Assembly: GCF_001949145.1 (NCBI RefSeq)
Contig: NW_019091418.1
Coordinates: 68,282 to 128,281 of the forward strand
Length of the DNA: 60,000 nucleotides
Direction: 5' to 3'
Source of the DNA: Acanthaster planci
Lineage: Eukaryota; Echinodermata; Asteroidea; Valvatida; Acanthasteridae
The translations under genes were made by a program, and so were the position numbers. Positions 41,630 to 54,038 of the stretch are shown piece after piece. The notes under the pieces are model-generated. The model searched no databases and was not told the DNA's origin. It saw nothing but the letters and a program-made list of their open reading frames with translations. The first letter of the stretch is position 1. Each line of letters opens with the position of its first letter.

Positions 41630-44600
41630 GTAACATTTCGTGCATTCCGAGTGCCGCGAAATTGGCTTTAAAAGAAAGGAAAACAAAATGAAACGAAGCT
41701 GCCATCAGCGCTAACAATCCTGCGCCATGAGATTAGCGTCGGGGGCGCCCTTCAATAGCATCCTGGCTGAACAGCAGCTATAGGCCCGTTTTGGCGTCGA
41801 CGATCTACTGCAGAGGGACTTCGTAGGGAGAAAGTGATTGTCACTTTTTTTTTTTTTTTAAGGTGATCAATGGGGACCAGTTTCCCAAAACTATTGACGG
41901 CTTCGGTCCAGGCCTTCAGACTACAGGTGGCCTTTTTCATAAAGGTCCCTAATCACTATGCAAAAAGTCCACTCAAGGCGATGATGACAAGAGAAAGACA
42001 CGGGAAATGAGATGAATAGTGAGGCTGAACAATTGCATTCGATCTTAACTAAATTTGATGAAGATGAAAGCAAAAATTCTCATTCACCAGTTGCTATAGA
42101 TAACCATGTAAAGATGGCAACGGAAAAATAAACCTATTTTTACTGGGGAAGCGTATTTCAAATGAACAACTATTAAAAATCCAATGATTCATTAGTGCGT
42201 ACCTCCTGATATTTTAAAGTAAATTCTACGAATCATTATTTTCATATTCTTTGGAAAACATTACCTTTGTACTGCTTTGTCATCCTGTACGCTTTTACGA
42301 AAAGTTTTACCGTTAGCCTCGAAGAAGGGCAATCTTGGGGCTGCCAGTCATTACGTATATATTAACATTCTCCTATATATATACTCCAGCGCCCTCAATT
42401 GCTGATGGAGCATATTGGTGGCGCTCTTACAAATTCTTTCGCTTAATCTGCAGCCGTGGTCTTTGCGGTTTTTAGTGCAGTCCCGTAAAGGCAACAGACC
42501 GCCTATAATTTTTAAAAAGGTTTTAGTTACAGAAATCAATTATTAATTAAATAGATTGATATAGTCGTTAAGAAACCCACTACACTAACACACTTGTTGC
42601 AGCAATACATGACGTTCTAACTGACGGCATAGCCATAACATACATAACGTTGTGGTTAAGTTTCATGGAATTTCAGAGAACGGGTCTTAAGACGAATGAA
42701 ATTAAATTTGGATTAGATTTTCTTCTTTAAATTTCACCCCGTGACCTCAGCCCTGGTTTTAACAGGTATTACCGCATCCTTTACTGACTGATTTACCGTA
42801 CCTCAGTAGCTCACCAAGATAAGACTTTCATCGACATTTGAAGTGTAATCGTTTCCGTTGTAGTCTCGACATTTATAATCCTGTTACGTTTGAGGTCAGT
42901 GTGATGCCAAAAATACCAAAGGTATAAACGTCTGGAGGTCTATACCTCCAGGTTTAAATGGTGAATCGTGATTGAAAATAAGTCCATTAATGAAAGTGTG
43001 AAATATCGGTGAAACGCGTACATGTTCTTAATTATACCATGATGCCAGATACCACATTTCACAAACTCATATTTGATGTTGAGATTTCAAAGATAAGCAC
43101 ATTACGTTATAAATGTCAGTAGACGGTCCACAAAACCATTTGTCATCGTACACAAAGTGACCTTCTTTCTGAGAATCTGCGCATTCTCACGTCAGATAGC
43201 CTACCGGTCTGCACCGCAATCGCTAGCGCGATCCATGTTCTAGCGCTTTAAGAACGTTAACGATAACCAGATCTGGTATGTAAATCAATTCCGGATGCAA
43301 GCTTAAAACGTTTGCCTGTGTATGTGCAGGAAATGAACAAGAGCCATAGCCAAATACTTTGCTTCCCAGCGAAATGTCAAGAATATAGAATTTTGACAGG
43401 TTGGATCCTGGTAGATAAGATTCAGGAAAAAAGATGCCAAGGATAGATCCACATGGTTACGTTTCGCAGGAGCCTTCCTTGCGTCAACACAGGAACAAAC
43501 TTTTTGAATTTAACTTGAGTTGTGTGAAAGCTACGTGCGGGCATGGAGCTTTTTTTAGCTTGAAGATCTGGGAGGGGGATTTTTATCAACAAGTTTACTG
43601 TGACGGAGCAAACAAAATATGAAGCTGCAGAGACGACACACTAAAAACTGATTGAAGAGCAAAACAGTCTGGTGCTAACTTAACACGCAGTGTCAATTTA
43701 ACACTAAACGGTGGTTTCCTAACACCACAGGGTTTTCAGGTCTTAATACTGTGATTAATTAACAAAATCGACTACAAAACCTCTTCAAATAGAGTCGAGT
43801 CCACTTAAGTTCCTTCCCTCCTTCCATATAATGCTTCTTAATTTAAAAATCCAGCTAAAAGCCCTTCAGTGGGTCCGAGTGCCATTATCAACGACAAACA
43901 AAGGAATACTTCGTCGCAGTACGTGAGTGTACTTGAGACTGCGTGACTTGCGATGAAATTGTGACTGTATGACGGGGAACAACTGACGACAGGGCCTGGG
44001 CCTACACTAGTGGGTAATACATCTTGTCACTGGACACCGGAAGCCCATTTCGTTCTGACTTTAAACCTCCTACTAAATATGAATCGTCTTGTTAAAAGTA
44101 TGAGTTGCTAAGCCTCTTCAGAAACGGGCCGTCATTTCCAACTGTTTTCGTCATTGTTGCCTAAAAACGTAGCGACCTTACCTGCTGACCCTGTTACTGC
44201 ACCCGCACCTTCCCTTTTAGTCATCAAAGTATTCTCAAGGGGGCGGCTTCTAACTGAAAAGTCAGCTCTGGCTCAAAAAAACATGGAAAAGGAGGGGCTG
44301 ATCCTTAAAAAACACTGATCACCTGAAAAAGGAAACGCAGAGGGTTTTTTGGACAGGGTGTGAAGAGCGCCCTCTTGCACAACCGATCTAGCTCTAGTTC
44401 ATTTGCTTCTGGTAGTCAGTCAGTGCGCCACTCGTTTGAGACTTTGTTGAGTAGGCCTATGGTTCTTATTGTAACTATTTTTTTTTTCCCGAGGAGGTGG
44501 TGCACAGGCGATGCGTTGTAACTGAGTCGAGGATGACTCTGCAAACAAGTGTGACAGGTTCACACCGCTCAGGGCTGACAATGTCAGCAACTTCTCACAG

Positions 44601-45710
44601 CTTTGAGATATAAACGTACAGGTGATTGCTTCAGTGTTTTAATGTTCAAGACCATACGCGCTGTGTTACCCTAAAGGAACAGAGATCCGGAAAAAGGGGG
44701 AAAGTTACTCGATGTCGGTGCAAAATATCAAAGGCCATTGCAGTGAAATGAAAGGTAGAAACTGTTTAGTTACGTGAAACATGGCTATCCGGTTTCTGCC
44801 GTGCTGCTATATGCTACCGTAACTGCAAAGTGTATTTTGATAAGTGGTCAGACGGAATTTGATTTCGGCTGTGAGACAATCGACATAATCCGTCCTTTGA
44901 AAAAAAAATGTGTTCTTTCAAGGCATACTTTAAATCTTAAACTTCATATCTTAAATTCCGTAAGAAACAAAAGCGTGTGTCTATTCACCGGCTGGTTCGT
45001 TTTTCTGTAAAGTTAGCAGTATTGTAGAGAAATACAAATTTCGCAAAGTGGAAGAAATGGAATACGTAGTAATGTTTGTGGCATTTGTGGTACATGGGTC
45101 AACTTTTTGAGGATTTTGACCAATGGAAGGTTGAATTCCTTCGCTACCCTAAAGTTCTGTACAAAGCAAACACAGCCACTGGTTGGAAATTAATGCCACA
45201 TCTGAGGACTGCAGGAAGCGGACGGTTACAGCGACTCCTTTACGATTTTCAGTGGACATTTCATCTTGCCACACTCAGTATCGCTCATACAAGGAGAATC
45301 CATAAACGGAAGGCCTTCGTTGTGGTTATTATGAAATAACGACCACCTGCACAAAAGGGAAAATTCAAAACATACTTATGTCAAGGTTGATCGAAAATGA
45401 GGAAGAATTTCCGTGCATCTGTAAATATGGCTGTGCACTAACTCTAACGTATTGAAAAGAAGGAACAAAGGGTTATTGGTGCGGATTTTTCTGATCCAAG
45501 AAATAGCTCAGAGTCATGTCTCGGCCAATTTTACTGAAATATTGTCCGAAACAACTCTCCCCCTCGACTCTTTCTTTAGTCGAAACCGATCTGGTAGGGT
45601 GCGTCAACTTGCTCTCAAATCAATCAAACAGATTTATATCCTCCTTTTTACCACGGGCCATCCATATTTTTAATTCATTTCTTACCAGATAATGTGTTTT
45701 TTTTGGTTTA
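41630..45710. other. 3' flank of the TRIM-type gene and gene-free DNA
   Basis: No C-terminal TRIM domain could be found downstream. A T-run lies near 41846-41860 and a short hairpin CTGGAGG ... CCTCCAG near 42930-42950. A TAGGCCTA palindrome is at 44452-44459. Short open frames are unrecognised. Confidence 0.35.
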
Positions 45711-45930
45711 CTCTGCCCCCCCCCCATTTTGTCCTGTCGTCAATCTGCTTGCTTTTCACTACCTCCTCAATATTTCCTAAACTCTTCCCCCTCCCCTTTC
45801 CTCCCTCACCTGCTACCTTTCCTTATTTCCAATCTTCCCTTATCTCCTACCTTCCCACACCTTCATCTCCTTCCCTCACCCAACCCCTTCCCCCGTCTCT
45901 ACCCTTAGCTCCCCTTCCTTACATACACTG
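45711..45930 (+). repeat. Pyrimidine-rich tract (C/T) about 220 bp
   Basis: The plus strand is very largely C and T with short A/G interruptions, beginning with a run of C. It opens an 87-codon Pro/Ser/Leu-rich frame by composition only. Such tracts can form triplex DNA, but mirror symmetry is not obvious here. Confidence 0.6.
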
Positions 45931-48394
45931 TATTTATAGTTTTTATATAATGTAAATAAGTGTCTTATAGTTTGTAAGGCATATTATTTTTTATATTTGT
46001 ATTTATTTGCCTGTATTAAAAATTTTACGTACACTGAGAACAAGTTCATGTTTATTTTTTTATCTTAATAGTAAATGTTTTGAATTTTTAATCACTATGA
46101 TTTTAATTAAAGTGAGATTAATATTGGACATTGTGGCATTCGTATGCTTTTGGCGGAATATTAGACGCTGGACGGGCTATATACCTTTTTCGTTCTCCAT
46201 GTCTTTGGTGTAATTCAGTTCGTCTGGTTTCTTCTCTGTGAAAGAATTGACACGCCAAATACCCATGCTGCCTGACGCTTCTCAGACGGCGAGCGGAGTG
46301 TGGCAACCTGGGTGGATGGCAAAATACAGATAGAAAAAAAGTCTGCCCGCCATAGATATCATCCTTGAGTCGGCCTAATCTGGCAAGCCCAGCGCGCTCG
46401 GCTTAGCCGGGTAAAGTCCCCAGAAGGTGTTAACAGGGATGCAACATCACCGGGTCCTGTTGGGGGATTAGCGGTCAGTCAGGAGCGGTTTCGGTGAAGT
46501 GTCTAATCGGCAGACCCAGGGGAGCATCTGACAGAAGACGGCAGGTAATTAGCACGGTGAAGGAACAAGCAAGTGCGAGGATCATCCCTGCATTGTAGTC
46601 ACTTCGTAGTTGGAGCCACAAGTCGTTCGTTCACTGAAGCCTTAAAATAAAGGAAACACAAAGTGGGCGTATATTGCCTTGAAATGCAAATTCATTCACT
46701 TCGGCTCGTGGTTTAAGTATAGGTGCCGCCATTTTGAAGTTTTGCTTATTCGTCCGGGTTTGAGTTTACCCGAAAAAAAGTCATGTTTTTGCCCATAATG
46801 GCATATCCTCCTTAAAAGGCAAAACCCCTGGTTTCAACTGGCGTTAAAAGAAAATGTGATGGACAGGTTTAGGGTGAATGAAATTGCATATCACGGCAGG
46901 ATTTTTCATCCTGAAAGCTTTCCAAATAGCCTATCAATCGTTATTCATGTATTTTAATGCATCCCATCGTCACCTCGAGTACGGGCGACGGAACACGGAG
47001 TACGCAACTCCTGCGATTAAAGTTCTGTTCATGATTAAACGTAACAAAGATGGTTTCCCGATGCGAGGCGTTCTGTCACAATTCGCTCTAACCGGCTCAC
47101 AAAGGGGGTAAGTGTTCTTGCTGTCTTCAAGAAGGAGCTGAACATAATTATAACAACTTACATCATGCTCTGTGTATGACCAATTTACCTGTGCTTAGAG
47201 TGAACTACATGTATATCAAGTTCTATTCTCAGCGACACGTGCACCTCTGAATTAACGCTGCTATTTGGATTCGAACTCCCAGTCTTGATAATCACACACA
47301 AAATGGCGAGTGCAACTCGACACCGAGGTCACAAAAGCACGGCTTTGCGGTACCAAACAGTGTGCGTATATTCATTGTTTAAGTTTTGTCTAGTTAGTAC
47401 AGCCCACTTAACCCTTGTATCGCTTGCGAAGCATTGTAGAAAATAAATGGACTGGACCCTATTGTTTCCAAACGGTCGTGAAAACGTCTCCCTTTAAACA
47501 TGCAGATTGACTACTCGTTCATTTGATACAGATTTCTTTTGACTGTAGTCATGACTTGCGAGAGTTTTTAGTGCACCCTGGATTGACTTTAGGCTGCTAT
47601 GAAAGATAATACTTCGGCTGGTGCATCATTACTACTTATCGCAGGACACCAAGTAAACAGCTTTAGGTCAAATAACCTCTCGCTGGAACAATAAAAGTCC
47701 TTTCAGAAAACTTAATTTTCTAGATAAGCGGCCGAAAAATTGAGTACAACACGGCTGAGAGCGAACTGTGTCTTCGACAGAAAACTACGTTTGTTTGTCT
47801 CATGATCCGTTGATGTCAAGAAACAAACGATATAGGTTGGTTGCTGGGGGAGGGGATTGGAGAGGGGAACGGAATAGAAAATAACCAAAACGGGGAGGGA
47901 TCTTTAACCTTAGAAAAGGGTTCCCTTGTATTGAGAAACAATTAACAGAACATAAGAAACAAAATAAAAAATACTGAAAAATAAAAGTTCGTAACACTAA
48001 AAGTGCTGATTAACCTCCTGACCAGTGAAGGAAGGAAAATAAGCGTCCTTCTTAGCCCGTTTCAAGAAAGATAGTCTTTTCTCATATCTGCTAAACACGT
48101 TGTATGGGTATTCGATCATCTACCGAATGACAAAGTTCGTGTTCATTACGGGTTGTTTTTGACAGGCGGGGCGGATGGACTGATTGGCAGTCTACCGCGT
48201 AACGTGTTTGTGCCGAGTTCACGCAATCTGGCATGCTGACCGTCACGGTCAGACGGCAACACAGAAATTGCTTCTCAGTCAGCAATTCATAAATGCTTGA
48301 AACAGTTTTGCCCTGCCCTGGAGAAGTAAGTGTAAACTGATGTCAAATTAAACTCGGACCGTCCGGGAACAAGTCGACCACTCGGTAACAAAAT
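45931..48394. other. Gene-free stretch
   Basis: A G+C-richer patch at about 46370-46590 has no recognisable coding frame. A 77-codon frame at 46878-47111 runs into a consensus-like donor (GGG|GTAAGT) but has no partner exon that I can identify. Near 47265-47345 a minus-strand GAGTTCGAATCC resembles a pol III B-box, possibly an old SINE. Confidence 0.3.
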
Positions 48395-48800
48395 AAGGGG
48401 AGTGAGGTAAGACAAGGAATGGGACGAGAAAGCTGACTAGCAGAGAGGTACAGAAGCTGGGCGGTAGGTTTAAAATGAGGGGGTCAGGTAGGGGAAGAAA
48501 CCTTGGGGACATGCGGTGGTAGAGAGAGAGGGGGAAAGGTGACCGGAGGAACCAGTATGTCATGAGGGGGATAAGGGCACTGCAAGATGTAGAATATAAT
48601 TTTTTTACATCCGGAACGAATAAGGCAGCAACAAACAAGGGGTGGCTAAGAACGGCGAGTCGAGGAGGGGACTTGAGGGAAGTTATACTGGGAGAGGGAA
48701 TGGCAGGGCAGTAATATCAGGGATGAGGAACAGGGCTTGAGAAAGTAACAAGGGGACAAACTGGTAATTAGGATGTGGGATGAAAGGGGCAGAAGAGCAT
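48395..48800 (+). repeat. Purine-rich tract (G/A) about 400 bp
   Basis: The plus strand is dominated by G and A from about 48395 to 48800, with GGGGAG, GAGAGAGAGG and AAGGGG blocks. It is not a simple tandem repeat. An antisense frame at 48348-48638 is open because of composition. Confidence 0.55.
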
Positions 48801-51800
48801 GGTAGACAAGCAAACAGCTAGCAAGTGCTATTAAAATGAGATGTTTATATTATGGGAGTAAACGTGAAAAACTGGATTGTCCCCAATACTTGACACTTGT
48901 TGAGGGTTTTTCTCCATAACAGAACTCTCTCAAATTCTATTTGTAATTCGTCATTAATGCAGTAAAGAAAAGAAAAGGTCATTGGTTTCATCACAAAAAA
49001 GTCATCCCTCCAAAAAATTCACCCCTCTGTGCATCCACTCGGTGTTTCCCAGTACTGCTTATCCCCTTCGTACTCAGGCCATGCTCTCTGTTAGTCGTTT
49101 GCATATTCGATATTTACTGCCTGTCATGTGACTCATGTGAGACTCTGTCCCCTTCCTGCTATTTGCCCAGAGGTTGGGTTCAAGTTTGGGGAAGTGGGCA
49201 GTCTAATCGGACATGTTCGCTGATTGTTTCTTCTTCCTTCATAATTCACCTGCACGCTCCTACGCTCTGACGCGTCTTGGCTGACGTTATCAAAACAGTG
49301 ACAAGCTATGGCATGAAACTCGTGTGGTGTGCTTCAGTGGGGTGGGGCGTCCATTTCTTCACATGGTTCTGCACCACCCATCATTTTTGCTATGGTCTTA
49401 GGTTTGCTGCAACCCCCCACACACACATGCCGTGTTCCTTGCTGTGCGCGTATTTTGTATGAAGGGCAATGCGCCTGGTCATTTGCGCTGCACTTTACCG
49501 TCAACTTTGCTTGTTTTCGATGCGGATCGCGATGGGGGGGGGGTGTAATACAGAGCACAGTGAAATGGCTGGCACAAAATTGCATATTGCTCTATGGACG
49601 TGTGACGTTGATTCTGTCGTGCTTTTGGGCTTCCAAGCAGCATATCTCCTACGATGTACTTAAAGTTGTTTGTCTAGTTCTTTAAAAACGACTCGGCCTG
49701 GCATGTTATTGTTGGCAGGGAAACCAAGAAGCCATTTTGGGTGCACGCGGGTATGACTTTGGACTAAGAAACATGGGTTTGCCAACACATACGCTCCGTT
49801 TCTTCAAACGGTTTTTCTACTTTGTTGAGTACGTACACAAAAATGTATATTAAATGTGACAGATTTGATATAATTGTCACTTCATCTTCAGTCGGAATCT
49901 GAGAAAATGTTGATATGGAAAGACGCACTGAGACCGTTGAACTGATATGTCGATTTGCGCCAAATGCGCTTTTAATTAAATAGATTCGAATGTATGGTGC
50001 ACCCAACAGTCGTCGGGGTGTCATTCCTCGTTATTCCACGTGAAACCACCTAAGGCGCTGGCTTACTTCCCAAATACCCCTGAAGAGGGTAGCAACAGCG
50101 AAGCCCGTCTTGATTTTCTGCAAAGGAAGACAATGGTTTCCTTTAGGAGGTCACTTTCGATTCCTCAAGTCTAAAAATTGAAGTTTGGGATCTGCAGTGG
50201 AAACGAAAGCAATTGCTGCATTCCTGTGCTAACTTTGTTAGAGGTCTGGGCGTGCAAGTCGAAAAAGGCGGGTTAAATAAATGGATAAATGTTTCAAGTT
50301 TCGTTTCAACCGTTCGTTGTTTCTGTTTTAAGCAGTTCTATGGCAACTTTTATCCTTGGTATCGGTAAGCTTTTTTCATAGACCGACTGTTAGTAATACA
50401 TACATCTCCGGAATCCAGCCTTCTCTATGTTACATTTTGATATCGAGTTGTGGACAGGGTTTTCTTTACACGGGTTTTCATACTTAACTGCGTGGACATT
50501 CGCGAGTTGTCGTGTTTTATGATAGAGAGGGTTAAAATCAACTTTTCTCCTCACACACAGCTCAGAATCCGTTCTCTTCGTCTCGATAGAGAGCCAATTA
50601 ATGATAGTGCCCATCCCAAATCATGAACTTAGCTGCAATTACTGAAAGCTGTACAACTGTTGTCTACAGTCCAGTCCGGTTAACACACGGACTCGGTTAA
50701 TGTTACATATCCCAGGTTTCTATTTCCAGTCTCCCTTGATATAACGTATTTCCCAAAACCACAGTCCTATCAATATTGTCAAATAGCGCGTCACTGTCGG
50801 ATGTTAAAACCTTGAAAACATTGAAAGAAACTTGTTTCGATGTACGTTTCTCTTACACAATAAACCCTACACTATGTATCGCCGACTGTAGTTTGTCATA
50901 GATTTAAATGGCCGCAGTGTTTGACAGTGTTGTTTGATAGTGGGTTTTTATTTTCGGGGGGGGGCTGCTACCTCAAAGGTGTTCCAAGTTTTTCTCGGCA
51001 CGCGCCAGAAAGGTCAAAAGTCGGGGCAGCGCACGCGACAGCCCTAATCTAAATCAATCATCTGACATATGCCTTGCTGTATCCAATTGCACATCCTAAT
51101 TCCCTGTAATTGCGAGAGGTTAAAGGTTGCCCTGAATGAAGGTCGGACAGGGCACGCGTGTGTTGTTCAACCCATGGATAAAAAAGGCGAGATTTTGGTT
51201 TCCGTTTTGAATTGGGAAATCGTGCCATTTTCAAAATAGGGAACACTGTTCAGTCTACTAACTGCAGTCACGTACTACCAAAGGCGTGTGCTTTGAGATA
51301 TCCATCAAAAGTTTGGCTTGAACCTGAAAATGGAAAAAAAAACGGGGACGATTCAGCTAAACTGTACAGCAACAGTGAGCTTGGCTGACACTCAGACAGA
51401 AATAAAGAACACAGACGGACAAACTCCAACAAGACTGTACAGAATGTAAGGAAGATATCGACACTGGAAATCGTCCGTAATGTTTAGAGTATAACTTATA
51501 GGGACAGAGACAGTTTCATATCACAACCGATGTGGAAGTCTGGGACATGAGATTCAGATTTGATAAAACTGACATGGCACCGAAACTACATTTGAAAGAA
51601 AACTGAGGGAGGTTACTCCCAAAACGTCAGTGCATTCTCGTCACACTCCCCCCCCCAAAAAAAGGAGAAAAAAAAACAAGCCCAAAAAACAAACACCCAA
51701 CCAATCCAACAAACACAGCAAAACAAAACAAAATGAGCGAAAACAACCACACACCTGCAAGTTACAAGTTTGTCTCGCTGAGCCAAATTCGTAAGTATGC

Positions 51801-53910
51801 ACAATGTGACCGTAAATCACCGTGCACACACACCAGACCCCGCCAGGCAACCGTGTCTGCCACCGTGCCGCACACGGTTCACTCCCCCGGGTCGCCCCAG
51901 ACGCCACGCTGGTAAACTGAGACGGAAAAGGGGTCGCCCCCTTGGAAGGTGCATGCACTATGCGTGCAGGTCACTTCCCATTGCCATTTCTTCTCGTACC
52001 CCTCGGGACACCAAAAGGGGTGAACGAGGGGCAATATTATTACTTGTTTTTGCTGCATTTCTGGTCGTGCGTTACTCTTATAGACTTACTCTGCCAGATT
52101 TCGGGTGAAGTTTCCTCATTAGGAATCTAATCAATAGATTCGGTATTTCTTAAAAACCTAGGACGTTAGGATTAAGTCTCGCCGTTATTTTATGTTCAAA
52201 GGACCCAAATCAAAAACTAAAAATTCCGAATAGCCGTTGAAGAAACGATATAAAATATGTAATAAACGACCAACTATTTATACAGAAATTGCTTGTACAC
52301 ACAGATTAATCTCACGTGAAGTCCATGGAGATTTTATTCTCAACACCAGTTTTTGTTTCACATTAGTGACTACCAATATCATAACGTAAAATGTTTCGTA
52401 AAGGCCTACAACAAATGGCCAGTAAGACAACATGTGCTGATGTAAGCCATTCGCCATAGACATAGTTTTTTTTATACAGCCAAGCTGTATAGACATTTGA
52501 TTCAGAGGACATAAAAGTGTCAGTTTATTTGAGGTGTGCAGCCAGTCGGAGGTCAGTCCCTGGCACTTGATTTACTTAAAACACCCAGCTACAGATAAGT
52601 GGTGCAAATCAGGTTGCAGTGGAACTGACGGCTGGGACTGTGCCATGACCATCGAAAGGTATGGTCAAAAGCGTCAACAAATTACCCCCTTTCCGTTTTC
52701 CCTGATCACCCATGACACGAGGTTTTCATAAAAAAAAAAAAAATCGGAGAAATAACACGCTCGGAGGGGAGGGGTTCGTTAACTCAGACTCAAAAGCGCC
52801 CTCCCCTCCATCTTGTTCATCATCAAACTGCAGACTGCACGTGCTACGTTGATGTGACAAGAATCAAAAATAGTCAATATATTTCATGCGACAGTCTTCG
52901 TCTAACTTCTGACCCATGCTTTGGTAAAACAAGTCCCTTACTGTGGTCGGAAACGTCTGGCCTCTCACCGTAGATTCACTGCATGAATGATCATTATCGA
53001 TCAGTCGACTGTGCAAACAGCAGTCCGTCACGAGACATCTAGCACCCCTGGGCATAATTATCATGATTCCACGAAGTCTACTCGTCCTGAGGAGCTGAAC
53101 CAAGATGATCATATGAAATATACTGACCTGTCGAGTCTAGAGACGCTTTCTTGTCTCAAAGAGGGGAAGAGCTACTTTGTTTTTAAGAGTGGACAAACCG
53201 TTGATAAATATTGGCATTCAATACCCTGGACTTGTTTTAAGTTTAACATTGTCAGATCTTTCATCTTAGGAGGTAATCACAATCATGAGAAACCTCGACT
53301 CGATGCTTACATCATGAACTATTTCACATCTGCAGTTTTTCCCTTTGTTGCTCATTAGTGAACGTTGATTGAAAACATGAATAGGATTTATAAGGTTTAA
53401 ACACGGACACCCACTCGGTAAGTTGGACAACATGACAAAATGTTGAAATGGCAACCGCCTGGTAGGGTAACTAGTTTGATCTACAAACAGAACTTGTGAA
53501 AAATTGTCACACCTTCAAAAGCACGATCACCTTGACACACCTTTCTCTTCGCGATGTTAATCATCAAATTCTAATATGAGTGGAAACAAGACAAGCTTCC
53601 ACAAGAAGAACAAAACAAGTCAAGGAAGACTGTGCAAAAGGAGTCAATCATTTCTACATAGGAAATCGTATAAATGCCCCATCCTATTCATCCATAATGT
53701 CAATCATGGATAAATATTCCCAGGTGATTGCAATCTTTTTAATTCAAGCTAGGTCAATCTCATTCCCGAGGAGAACCGGACCTGTATCCTTCTATTGAGT
53801 TTTAAGTCCTGACAATTGATCTAAAAAGACCAAAGACAATTAGTAGCCGCGCCCCACAAAAAAGACAGCAAAAAGTTCTGCTCTAGCTCCCGGACATTCC
53901 TTCACCTAAG
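48801..53910. other. Gene-free stretch
   Basis: Short open frames lack recognisable domains. One weak exon candidate is ATG 51733, which runs 16 codons to a near-perfect donor GTAAGTAT at about 51792; no downstream partner was found. An A-rich tract lies at about 51650-51735 and a poly-A run near 52730-52743. Confidence 0.3.
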
Positions 53911-54038
53911 TGTGGCCACATTCCTACACCCAGGTGTGGCCACATTCCTACACCCAGGTGTGGCCACATTCCTACACCCAGGTGTGGCCACATTCCTACA
54001 CCCAGGTGTGGCCACATTCCTACACCCAGGTGTGGCCA
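53911..54038. repeat. 24-bp tandem array, five identical copies plus a partial
   Basis: The unit TGTGGCCACATTCCTACACC + CAGG is repeated five times without a single difference and ends in a partial TGTGGCCA. A diverged unit-like segment precedes it (about 53891-53910). The unit contains the palindrome TGTGGCCACA. Perfect identity indicates recent expansion. A 77-codon plus-strand frame through it is an artefact of a unit length divisible by three. Confidence 0.95.

Noticed and set aside
45692-45955. Pro/Ser-rich 87-codon frame
   Set aside because: Explained wholly by the C/T-rich tract, in which stop codons are rare.
51733-51792. Short first-exon candidate ending in GTAAGTAT
   Set aside because: Good donor, but the preceding sequence is a low-complexity A-rich tract and no downstream exon or family match was found.
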